NCBI GenBank assembly: GCA_019245995.1
Contig: JAFAQW010000054.1
Location: 1-8,734 of the forward strand
Direction: 5' to 3'
DNA: 8,734 nt
DNA from: Vulcanimicrobiota bacterium
Lineage (GTDB): Bacteria; Vulcanimicrobiota; Vulcanimicrobiia; Vulcanimicrobiales; Vulcanimicrobiaceae
Shown: one piece after another, positions 1 to 6,208 of the stretch
How the letters are laid out: each line of letters opens with the position of its first letter
Position numbering within the stretch: the first letter of the stretch is position 1
The notes under the pieces: model-generated
Database searches by the model: none
Told to the model about the DNA's origin: nothing
What the model saw: the letters and a program-made list of their open reading frames with translations, nothing else
Position numbers and translations under genes: made by a program

Positions 1-388
1 TGCAATCGCGATTCGATCCGTAGTTCACCACGATCGCGACGTCGAGATGCGCCGGTATGGCCACGTCCTGCATGAAGTTGTCGAACGTGGAATGCGGATC
101 GGCATGGTACGGGTGTCCGCCGCACTGCGTCATCGTGTTCGTTTGCCAGTGATAGGCGTCGGCCGGAGTTCCACCCGGCCAGCGCGTCGCTTCCATGCCG
201 GCGGTTTCCAGCGAGCTCGCGATGCCGGGTTGCGTGATGTCGAACCACACCACCATGCCCACGCCGCGCACGTAACCGGACACGCGCGGCCCGACCTCCG
301 ACGGCACGACGGTGAGCGAGGCCGCCGCGGCGGCGCACGACGCGCTCGCAACCATCGTAACAAATATCAAGACGCTTGGGCGAATCAT
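1..388 (-). CDS. Secreted glycoside-hydrolase-like protein, 5' part (C-terminus outside window)
   Basis: The minus strand is open from an ATG at 388 to the window edge, giving 129 residues. The first ~23 residues are a hydrophobic signal segment (MIRPSVLIFVTMVASASC) followed by an alanine run. The Cys at residue 18 lacks a good lipobox, so cleavage by ordinary signal peptidase is more likely. The mature part starts with GVGMVVWFD (residues 42-50), then RWPGG-PADAYHW (69-81) and LDVAIVVNYGSN (115-126). A strand-loop of the form R-[WY]-PGG-x-AD-x-Y-W followed by VNYG is what I associate with (beta/alpha)8 alpha-L-arabinofuranosidase-like and related glycoside hydrolases. This suggests a secreted polysaccharide-degrading enzyme. 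The catalytic acid/base and nucleophile would lie beyond the edge, so family and activity stay open. No clear Shine-Dalgarno precedes the ATG. It is divergent from the isomerase gene, 71 bp away. Confidence 0.7.
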   Translation of the reverse strand, partial: MIRPSVLIFVTMVASASCAAAAASLTVVPSEVGPRVSGYVRGVGMVVWFDITQPGIASSLETAGMEATRWPGGTPADAYHWQTNTMTQCGGHPYHADPHSTFDNFMQDVAIPAHLDVAIVVNYGSNRDC

Positions 389-459
389 GCGATGGTATGC
401 GAGAGCTAGCCGGGTGGCCCCTAGGAAGGGAGCGTCGCCCGGCAACGAAAGCTGCGAGG

Positions 460-1065
460 GTGAAGTACGCCGTCGTCGTCGCCGCCTGCGCGTTCGCGCT
501 CACCGGATGCGCGAGCGGCGCGAAGCAAACCTCCGCCGATAAATCGCCGGCGGGCACCTATCGCGTCGTGCTCGATACGACCAAGGGCCGCGTAACGATG
601 GAGATCGATCGCAGCCTCGCGCCGCACGGCGCGCAGCGGTTCTACGAGCTCGTGAAGGCACGGTACTTCGACGGATCCCGGTTTTATCGCGTCGTGCCGG
701 GCTTTGTCGTGCAGTGGGGCGCGGCCGCCGATCCCGCCGTTACGAAGAAGTGGGACGTCACGATTCCCGACGATCCGGTCAAGACGTCGAATACGCGGGG
801 AACCGTCGCGTTTGCCGCCTCACAGCAGCCTAACAGCCGCACGACCCATCTCTTCATCAACTACGGCGACAACTCGCGCCTCGACGCCCTGGGCTTCGCG
901 CCGATCGGCCGCGTGACGAGCGGAATGAGCGCGGTGGACCACATCTACGCCGGCTACGGCGAACGGCCGGATCAAACGCTCATCGGCGAACGGGGCAACG
1001 CCTATCTGAGCAAGTCGTTCCCGCGCCTCGATTACATCAAGAGCGCGCGCATCGTCGGACCCTAG
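460..1065 (+). CDS. Cyclophilin-type peptidyl-prolyl cis-trans isomerase, lipoprotein
   Basis: The product has 201 residues. I chose the GTG at 460 because it places a compact lipoprotein signal at the N-terminus: KY, a hydrophobic core, then the lipobox LTGC with Cys17. An upstream TTG at 376 would add 28 unhydrophobic residues. No good Shine-Dalgarno marks either start. The cyclophilin fold follows from residue 33: TTKGRVTMEI (40-49), FYRVVPGFVVQ (75-85) with the catalytic-type Arg77, Phe82 and Gln85, then GTVAFAA (114-120) and LFINYGDNSRLD (131-142). These match human CypA Arg55, Phe60, Gln63 and Phe113. The positions of CypA Trp121 and His126 are replaced (Arg140; Gly/Phe at 145-146), as in many bacterial members that should be insensitive to cyclosporin. 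It probably catalyses proline isomerisation during folding of exported proteins at the outer face of the membrane. The stop codon overlaps that of the convergent solute-binding protein. Confidence 0.92.
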   Translation: MKYAVVVAACAFALTGCASGAKQTSADKSPAGTYRVVLDTTKGRVTMEIDRSLAPHGAQRFYELVKARYFDGSRFYRVVPGFVVQWGAAADPAVTKKWDVTIPDDPVKTSNTRGTVAFAASQQPNSRTTHLFINYGDNSRLDALGFAPIGRVTSGMSAVDHIYAGYGERPDQTLIGERGNAYLSKSFPRLDYIKSARIVGP

Positions 1066-2666
1066 CGCGCGTCCCACTCCTCCGCGTTTACCGGCAGCCA
1101 GAGCATATTGATGCGATAACCCGAGACGCGGTTGCTGACGCCCATCAAGCGGCTCTCGTAATAGAGCGGGATGACGGGCACGTCGTCGTGGACGAGCGTC
1201 TGAATGGCGTTGAAATCCCGCTCGCGCTGGGCTTGGCTCGGCGTCCGCGCCTGGTCGTCGAAGAGCGCCTCGAAGCGCTGCGAGCAGTAAAAAGAGTGAT
1301 TGTCCCCGCCTTTGATCGCCTGCACGCAGCGCAAGTTGAGCGATTGCTCCGGGTCGCCGCCGCCGACCCACGTCTCACCGACGACCGTACCCTTCGCGTT
1401 GCGTAAGAGGCCCTCCGGACTGAACCAAACGCGCGTGGGATTGGCCTTGATCGTCAGCGGCATGCCGGCGGCGGCGAGCTGCGCCTGAACCATCGTGGCG
1501 ATTCGCACGTTGATCGGATCCTCGGAGTTCACGCCGATCAAGCCACCGAATGGGGTTGCATCTTTGTACCGCACGCCGTTACGCAACTGCCAGCCCGCGG
1601 CGTCCAGTTCTCGCGCGGCCATGCGGGGATCGTAGCGATAGGGTGCGATCGCGACGCTCTTCCACCGCACGATGGGCGGCGGCAGAAACGACGACGCCGC
1701 AGGAAATTCGTTGCGCCACGCGCTCGCAAGGGCGCCGTAATCGAGGGCCGCGGACATCGCTCGGCGCACGCGGGGATCGCGCGTGGGGCCTTTTTGCGTG
1801 TTGAGGTAGAGCAGGCGCGTCGCATTCTCGGGGAAGCGCAGTACCCGGATTCCCGCGATGCGTTCCGCTTGCGAAACGTTCTCGGCCGTCAGCGTGCCGA
1901 GGTCCGCGCTACCGGAGCGCAGCGCCACGAAGTTCGAGTTCAGGTTCGGAACGATCTGCAAGACGATTTGGGACAGCTTCGGCTTGGGGCGGTAGTACGG
2001 ATTGGCGTCCAGCACGATGCGGTCGCCGCGCAACCAGGCCTTCACGCGAAACGGGCCGGTGCCGAACGGTGCGTTCTCCCACGGCGAGCCGACGATCTTG
2101 GTGTCCGCGAACGCGTGCTTCGGCAAAATGCCATAGACGAAGTCCGCCTGCGCAAAGAGCACGTGCACGGCGGCGTTCCACGGCCGGCGCAGACGGATCA
2201 CGACCGTGTGCGCGTCCGGCGTCTGCATCGCGGCGATGCGGCGATAGGGCTCGACCGACGTCGCGCGATTGCGCGGATCGAAGATGGCGCGGTAGGTGAA
2301 CGCGACGTCCGCCGATGTCAAGGGCACGCCGTCGGCAAAGCGAGCGTCGGGACGCAGATGATACGTGATGCGCGTACCGTCGGATGAGATGTCGCCGTTT
2401 TGGCGCGTCGGGTACCGCGTGAGCAAGATCGGCACGGCGCGATTGCCGGCATCGAGCCCAACGAGCGTCTGGCAAAATAGCGAGTCCACCGCCAAGATTT
2501 CTTGGTCGATCGCGACCAAGGGAACGAGCGACGCAGGGTCGGCGTCGAGGGCGACGCGTAAGACGTGCGGGGGCCCCGAGCGAACCGTGCCACCACGGGA
2601 ACAGCCCGGCAGAGCGGCCGCGACGCAGGCGCAGAGGCACGCGGTCAACGCGCGCTTTAGCTCCAT
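1062..2666 (-). CDS. Family-5 (peptide/nickel type) ABC transporter solute-binding lipoprotein
   Basis: The product has 534 residues from the ATG at 2666. This start is favoured over a TTG at 2693 because GAAGG lies 8 nt upstream and the signal peptide then begins correctly, with lipobox LPGC and Cys22. The body is typical of SBP_bac_5 proteins in length and order: a substrate-lobe start at HVLRVALDADPASLVPL (34-50), a YHLRPDARFADGVPLTSADVAF stretch around 102-123, the NT-x9-VRRAMSAALDY region from Asn289, and a C-terminal DDVPVIPLYYE segment. Relatives bind oligopeptides, dipeptides, nickel chelates or other small ligands and hand them to a DppBC/OppBC-type permease. The ligand cannot be told from sequence here. 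No permease or ATPase gene is adjacent: the gene stands alone, convergent with the isomerase and divergent from the 2789 gene. It is therefore an orphan binding protein, or its permease lies elsewhere. Confidence 0.93.
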   Translation of the reverse strand: MELKRALTACLCACVAAALPGCSRGGTVRSGPPHVLRVALDADPASLVPLVAIDQEILAVDSLFCQTLVGLDAGNRAVPILLTRYPTRQNGDISSDGTRITYHLRPDARFADGVPLTSADVAFTYRAIFDPRNRATSVEPYRRIAAMQTPDAHTVVIRLRRPWNAAVHVLFAQADFVYGILPKHAFADTKIVGSPWENAPFGTGPFRVKAWLRGDRIVLDANPYYRPKPKLSQIVLQIVPNLNSNFVALRSGSADLGTLTAENVSQAERIAGIRVLRFPENATRLLYLNTQKGPTRDPRVRRAMSAALDYGALASAWRNEFPAASSFLPPPIVRWKSVAIAPYRYDPRMAARELDAAGWQLRNGVRYKDATPFGGLIGVNSEDPINVRIATMVQAQLAAAGMPLTIKANPTRVWFSPEGLLRNAKGTVVGETWVGGGDPEQSLNLRCVQAIKGGDNHSFYCSQRFEALFDDQARTPSQAQRERDFNAIQTLVHDDVPVIPLYYESRLMGVSNRVSGYRINMLWLPVNAEEWDAR

Positions 2667-2674
2667 GGTGCGCG

Positions 2675-2679
2675 CCTTC
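2675..2679 (-). promoter_or_regulatory. Shine-Dalgarno for the solute-binding protein
   Basis: GAAGG on the minus strand, 8 nt before the ATG at 2666. It supports that start over the in-frame TTG at 2693, whose extra residues would precede the signal peptide. Confidence 0.6.
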
Positions 2680-2743
2680 GGTGCGCCCGCCAAGCGACCC
2701 GCAGGGGCGTTCGTACCGGTGACAAAATTACCGGGACCTACTC

Positions 2744-2762
2744 GGCTAGGCGCCCCCTAGCC
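2744..2762. repeat. Perfect 7-bp inverted repeat in a divergent promoter spacer
   Basis: GGCTAGG (2744-2750), a 5-nt spacer CGCCC, then CCTAGCC (2756-2762). It lies in the 122-bp region between the solute-binding protein (minus) and the HExxE lipoprotein (plus), 10 nt before the Shine-Dalgarno of the latter. It could be an operator for a dimeric regulator or a hairpin in the 5' leader of the 2789 gene. No T-run follows, so it does not look like a terminator. I could not place convincing -35/-10 boxes around it. Confidence 0.5.
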
Positions 2763-2772
2763 TCGCTCAGAT

Positions 2773-2780
2773 GAGGTGAT
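2773..2780 (+). promoter_or_regulatory. Strong Shine-Dalgarno for the 2789 lipoprotein
   Basis: GAGGTGAT is fully complementary to the 16S rRNA tail and ends 8 nt before the ATG at 2789. It fixes that start and suggests efficient translation. Confidence 0.85.
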
Positions 2781-2788
2781 GCGTCTGT

Positions 2789-3730
2789 ATGTTTAGCCAC
2801 TCACGTCTCGGCGGAATCCTCGTATGCGCGGTCGTCCTCGCGTTGGCTGGTTGTGCCGCCAACGGTGGCGTCGCGCCCACCGTCGGGTCCTCCACGCAGT
2901 CTCAAGGCCACGGTGTGCCGTTCGGCGCCGGATGGGTCCAAAAGGACGGCGTGGTCTATCACGTTCCGCATTACATGGTCACGCGCGACCATGCCGTGAA
3001 AATCTCTCCCGCTCTGTATTTGACGTACGGTGGCGGCCCGGTGCAGGTTACGCCGACCGTGTATCTGGTGTTCTGGCACTTCAACTTAGGTGACTCGTAC
3101 GGCGTCAAACCGCTGCTGCAAAAGTACATCGGCAGCATGGGCGGGAGCGCTCACAACGGCATCTACGACGAGTATTACGAAGTGTCGGGCAGCAACACCA
3201 TTTACATTACGAATCCGCCGAATCAGTACGGCGGCTCGTGGGAAGACGATAGCGGCACGATGCCGCGCCACCCCACCGATTCCCAGATCGCAAACGAAGC
3301 GCTGCGCGCCGTTTCACACTTCGGATACAACGCCAACGCTTCGTACGTGATCGCGACGCCGCACGGCCACAGCACGTCGGGATTCGGCACGCAATGGTGC
3401 GCGTATCACAGCGCGACGTTCAGCAGCGGTAGGCTCGTATCGTACACCGATCTTCCGTACATGCCCGATGCCGGCGCGAGCTGCGGTTCCAACATCATCT
3501 CCCCGCCGTCGGACGAAAGCGGCACCGACGAAGGCGTCACGATCGTCGGGGGACACGAGCAAGGCGAATCGGTCACCGATCCCAATCCTCCCAGCGGCTG
3601 GTACAACAGCAGCTACGGCGAGATCGGCGACATCTGCGCCTGGACGAACATCAAGAACGACCCGTTCGGCTCGAACTCGTTCACGATGCAGCCGATGTGG
3701 AGCAACAACTCGCAGGCCTGCGTCCACTAA
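2789..3730 (+). CDS. Secreted lipoprotein with HExxES-TDP signature (EXORDIUM-like / putative metal-binding)
   Basis: The product has 313 residues. It has a clear lipoprotein signal (hydrophobic core, LAGC, Cys22) and a Ser/Gly-rich linker. The globular part opens with LTYGGGPV...PTVYLVFW (from about residue 79), which resembles secreted bacterial proteins distantly like the plant phosphate-induced/EXORDIUM family. Further motifs are WCAYH (203-207), SCGS (Cys232), GGHEQGESVTDP (254-265), GEIGDIC (277-283), QPMWSN (301-306) and a C-terminal ACVH with Cys311. His256, Glu257 and Glu260 form an HExxE arrangement that could bind a metal, and the conserved cysteines may form disulfides. I know of no demonstrated enzyme activity for this family, so a metalloprotease role is only a guess. 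A paralogue sharing the same ordered motifs is encoded at 7053-8027. The gene appears to be a single transcription unit, with its own promoter region upstream and a hairpin terminator downstream. Confidence 0.8.
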   Translation: MFSHSRLGGILVCAVVLALAGCAANGGVAPTVGSSTQSQGHGVPFGAGWVQKDGVVYHVPHYMVTRDHAVKISPALYLTYGGGPVQVTPTVYLVFWHFNLGDSYGVKPLLQKYIGSMGGSAHNGIYDEYYEVSGSNTIYITNPPNQYGGSWEDDSGTMPRHPTDSQIANEALRAVSHFGYNANASYVIATPHGHSTSGFGTQWCAYHSATFSSGRLVSYTDLPYMPDAGASCGSNIISPPSDESGTDEGVTIVGGHEQGESVTDPNPPSGWYNSSYGEIGDICAWTNIKNDPFGSNSFTMQPMWSNNSQACVH

Positions 3731-3766
3731 AACCCCCGTCCCGCCCGGAAGGGCCGACGACAATAG

Positions 3767-3800
3767 AAGGGGCCGCTAGCGAACCTAGCGGCCCTTTCCC
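3767..3800 (+). terminator. Rho-independent-type hairpin terminator after the 2789 gene
   Basis: A 13-bp stem pairs 3767-3779 with 3785-3797 (AAGGGGCCGCTAG with CTAGCGGCCCTTT, one G-U pair) around a 5-nt loop CGAAC. The T-tract is short (CTTTCCC), so it is GC-rich with a weak U tail. It lies 36 nt after the stop at 3730. Because the stem is nearly symmetric it could also act on the minus strand. Confidence 0.75.
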
Positions 3801-3997
3801 GCTCCGTCCCCCGCAAGTGAACTTATTTCGCCTGCGAAGGTAGTATTTTCGTACCATGCCTAGCCCGGAAAAACCTCCTCCCGGCGCAGCTAAGGCTTAC
3901 GCTCGCTAGCTTCCAGGAATCGCGCTGTTCAGACTTTCTTCACGAGTGCCGGCCCACAATTGGCGCACAATCATCCACGACCATTAAGGAGTATGCC
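3801..3997. other. Intergenic region upstream of the propeller gene
   Basis: This 197-bp stretch has no credible gene. It contains a short palindrome TTCGC-CT-GCGAA near 3828-3839, an inverted pair AGCTA/TAGCT near 3889-3912, and the hexamer CACAAT twice, 11 bp apart, near 3955-3970. It is less GC-rich than the coding DNA around it, as expected of a promoter region, but I could not fix -35/-10 boxes. A 17-codon ATG frame at 3856-3909 has no Shine-Dalgarno and is not called. No riboswitch consensus that I know fits. Confidence 0.45.
3986..3991 (+). promoter_or_regulatory. Shine-Dalgarno for the six-repeat propeller gene
   Basis: AAGGAG ends 6 nt before the ATG at 3998. The spacing is good and it fixes that start. 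Confidence 0.8.
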
Positions 3998-5107
3998 ATG
4001 GCGAAGCGATTGGGCTGTTCCATTTTCATTGTCGCGCTGTTGGCCGGATGTGCGGCCGGCGGAAATCGTCCCGCGATGCTGCCGGCTGCAAGTTCTCAAG
4101 TCTCCGCAGGCACCACGCCCGCGACCGATGGCCTGAGGCCCGCCGGCTTCGACGGCGAGAATCACATCATGATCGCCGATCAGTTCAACAACCGCGTCAT
4201 CGAGATCAACCGAGATCACCGGATCGTGTGGAGCTTCGGCGACGGCTCCAGCGTTGCGGGCCCGCATTCCGTCGTCGCTCCCAATGATGAGGAGCGATAC
4301 GGCGAGTTCACGCTCATCGCGGGAACCGGCGCGCCGCAAGGTTCTGAGCCCGGCTGCATGAACGCGCCGTGTCAAGACAACCGCGTGATCGTCGTCAATC
4401 GGGCCGGCGAGATCGTGTGGCAATACGGCAAGACCGGCCAGCCGGGATCCGGCCCCGACGAGCTCAATACGCCCGTCTGCGCGGTACGGCTACCGAACCG
4501 CGACGTTCTCATCACCGATCAAGCGAACGAGCGCGTGATTCAGGTGAACGAAGAGAAGCGGATCGTTTGGCAGTACGGCACGACCGGAACGTCGGGCGCT
4601 GGCTACGACGAGCTCAACAATCCCAACTGCGCCGAGCTTTTGGACAACGGCCACATCCTCATCGCCGACGAGAACAACAACCGCGTCATCGAGGTCACGC
4701 GCGACAAGCAGATCGTCTGGCGATACGGCAGCCCAAGCGACACCAAACGGCTGAACGGCGCGGCTTTCGCCAGTCGCCTCCGCAACGGCGACACGCTGAT
4801 CACCGACTCGCTCAACAACCGGATTCTCGAAGTTAGCGCCGGCAAGAACGTCGTTTGGAGGTACGTTACCAACAAGCGTAAGGGAAGCGTCGCCAATCCG
4901 AACCCGACCCGCGCCGTGCGTCTGCGCAACGGCGACACGCTCATCAGCGATCAGTTCAACATGCAGGTCATCGAGGTCAACCGGGACGGCAAGATCGTAT
5001 TCCGGCAAGGAAAAATCGGCGTGGCGGGCACCGGCCCGGATGAACTCAACGCGCCCTACGATGCCAAGGTCGTCGGCGATTTCACCGGCCTCACGCCGCC
5101 ACACTAG
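3998..5107 (+). CDS. Six-repeat beta-propeller lipoprotein (NHL/PQQ-like)
   Basis: The product has 369 residues. The signal peptide ends at LLAGC with Cys18, and a low-complexity linker runs to about residue 52. The rest is a tandem repeat of the form LxNGxxLIxDxxNNRVIEVxRDxxIVWxYG. The key aromatic is Trp78, Trp141, Trp191, Trp241, Trp287 and Phe335, so blades are 46-63 residues apart and six are visible, consistent with a closed beta-propeller. Blades 1, 3, 4, 5 and 6 carry the LI-x-D motif (Asp61, 174, 224, 270, 318); blade 2 is degenerate, longer, and has Cys120 and Cys125. Loops with PGSGPDELN or GTGPDELN recur after blades 2 and 6, and a variant after blade 3. Such propellers are usually surface binding or scaffold proteins, sometimes enzymes (arylsulfotransferase, lyases). 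No catalytic set is obvious here. The ligand is unknown. The downstream transporter gene follows on the same strand after a short gap. Confidence 0.85.
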   Translation: MAKRLGCSIFIVALLAGCAAGGNRPAMLPAASSQVSAGTTPATDGLRPAGFDGENHIMIADQFNNRVIEINRDHRIVWSFGDGSSVAGPHSVVAPNDEERYGEFTLIAGTGAPQGSEPGCMNAPCQDNRVIVVNRAGEIVWQYGKTGQPGSGPDELNTPVCAVRLPNRDVLITDQANERVIQVNEEKRIVWQYGTTGTSGAGYDELNNPNCAELLDNGHILIADENNNRVIEVTRDKQIVWRYGSPSDTKRLNGAAFASRLRNGDTLITDSLNNRILEVSAGKNVVWRYVTNKRKGSVANPNPTRAVRLRNGDTLISDQFNMQVIEVNRDGKIVFRQGKIGVAGTGPDELNAPYDAKVVGDFTGLTPPH

Positions 5108-5167
5108 CCCGTAGCGCGAATGCGGCGGCGCGGAGGACGACGTAATCGCGCCGCCGCACTCGACGGA

Positions 5168-6208
5168 ATGCTTCGCAACCCGGTGGCTCGCCGAGCGTGC
5201 ATCCTCCTCTGCGCGCTCGGCGCGTGCAACGGCGTCATCTGGGCGGTTGCGCTGGGCGCGTTTCATGCACGGCTCGAGCTGCTCGCAATGGCGCTGTTGG
5301 CCTACACGTTCGGCGTGCGCCATGCGCTCGATGCGGACCACATCTGCGCGATCGACAATGTGGTGCGCAAGCTCATGCAGGAGCGCAAGCGACCGATCGA
5401 CGTCGGTCTATTCTTTTCGCTGGGGCATTCGACGGTCGTCATCGCGCTCACCGTGGCCATCGCGTTGGGCGCGAGCGCCGTCAAAGGCAATTTGCCCGCG
5501 CTGCGCGCCTTCGGAAGCGTCGCCGGCACGTCGTTCTCCGTCATATTTCTCGTCGCGATCGCCGCGGTCAACGTTTTCGTGTTGGCCGACATCGCCCGCG
5601 CCATACGCGCCGTGCGGCGCGGCGAAGGATACAGCCAGCGTACGATCGACGCGACGCTCGCCCGGCGGGGATTGATCGCTCGGCTCGTCGGGCCCATGGT
5701 CGCGATGGTCGACAACAGCCGGCGCATGTATCCGATCGGACTGCTCTTCGGGCTCGGCTTCGACACGGCAACCGAGGTCGGACTCTTGGGCATCGCGGCC
5801 ATCGGCGCCGGAAAGGGGCTCCCGCTCTACGAGATCCTCATCTTTCCGTTGCTGTTCACGGCGGGCATGACGCTGCTCGACACCGCCGACGGCATGCTGA
5901 TGTTAGCGGCGTACGGCTGGGCGTTGCTCGAGCCGCTGCGCAAACTCTATTATAACTTTAGCGTCACCGCGCTTTCCATCGCCGCGGCGCTCTTCGTCGT
6001 GGTCGTCGAAGCCGCCGGCGCCGTGGGGAAGGGCGGCGCCTTTTTCAACGACAACCTTAGAATGATCGGCGTGGCGATCGTCAGCCTCTTCGCCGCCGGT
6101 TTGGTGATTCAGGTAGGTGTCGTGGAGGGAACTCGTGCGTTTGCGCAATCTCGTGCTGCCGGCCGTCAGTGGCTCGATCGCCGCGACGCTGGCGGGCTGC
6201 TCGAGTAG
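5168..6208 (+). CDS. NiCoT-family (HoxN/NixA-type) nickel/cobalt permease
   Basis: The product has 346 residues from the ATG at 5168, an in-frame choice. An ATG at 5120 would add 16 Arg-rich residues and has no Shine-Dalgarno. The one near 5168 is poor too, so the start is uncertain. Several hydrophobic membrane spans are evident. All NiCoT signatures are present: RHALDADHICAIDN with the HX4DH metal motif (His52, Asp57, His58) in the second span, LFFSLGHSTVV (81-91), LGFDTATE (196-203) and GMTLLDTADG (233-242). HoxN and NixA are about 330-350 residues, so length fits. The protein should import Ni2+ and/or Co2+ through the inner membrane; selectivity cannot be read from sequence. Nickel would serve enzymes such as [NiFe]-hydrogenase or urease, none of which is encoded here. 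The last 74 bases overlap the next gene, encoding a polar C-terminal tail after the final span. Confidence 0.92.
   Translation: MLRNPVARRACILLCALGACNGVIWAVALGAFHARLELLAMALLAYTFGVRHALDADHICAIDNVVRKLMQERKRPIDVGLFFSLGHSTVVIALTVAIALGASAVKGNLPALRAFGSVAGTSFSVIFLVAIAAVNVFVLADIARAIRAVRRGEGYSQRTIDATLARRGLIARLVGPMVAMVDNSRRMYPIGLLFGLGFDTATEVGLLGIAAIGAGKGLPLYEILIFPLLFTAGMTLLDTADGMLMLAAYGWALLEPLRKLYYNFSVTALSIAAALFVVVVEAAGAVGKGGAFFNDNLRMIGVAIVSLFAAGLVIQVGVVEGTRAFAQSRAAGRQWLDRRDAGGLLE
6124..6130 (+). promoter_or_regulatory. Shine-Dalgarno of the second propeller gene, inside the transporter gene
   Basis: GGAGGGA sits with its GGAGG core 6 nt before the GTG at 6135. It selects that start over a GTG at 6117, and it shows that the reading frame of the lipoprotein begins within the end of the transporter gene. 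Confidence 0.75.

Noticed and set aside
1043..1072. GCGCGC inverted repeat around the convergent stop codons as a bidirectional terminator
   Set aside because: The stem is short with a 14-nt loop, arises from simple GC alternation, and no T-run follows on either strand.
1794..2387. Plus-strand open frame opposite the solute-binding protein (197 codons)
   Set aside because: It is Arg/Val-rich with no motif, while the minus-strand frame encodes a clear family-5 binding protein throughout.
3883..3890. GGAGGAGG-like sequence on the minus strand, as a possible ribosome site for a minus-strand gene
   Set aside because: The next minus-strand ATG (at 3857) is about 24 nt away, and the frame then runs through the terminator and antisense to the 2789 gene with no recognisable protein.
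3856..3909. A 17-codon ATG frame between the terminator and the propeller gene
   Set aside because: There is no Shine-Dalgarno, the composition is Pro/Ala-rich and low in information, and the frame lies in a likely regulatory spacer.
3959..3988. TTGGCG-17 bp-ATTAAG as a sigma-70 promoter for the propeller gene
   Set aside because: The -10 box would overlap the Shine-Dalgarno, leaving no leader that contains the ribosome site.
5132..5137. GGAGGA as the ribosome site for the transporter
   Set aside because: No ATG, GTG or TTG lies 5-10 nt downstream in the transporter frame; the ATG at 5168 is 30 nt away, so the start remains undecided.
4490..5341. Long open frame on the minus strand opposite the propeller and transporter genes (283 codons)
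   Set aside because: Its repetitive Asp/Val-rich translation mirrors the propeller repeats on the opposite strand; high GC content produces such shadow frames. It has no signal or domain.
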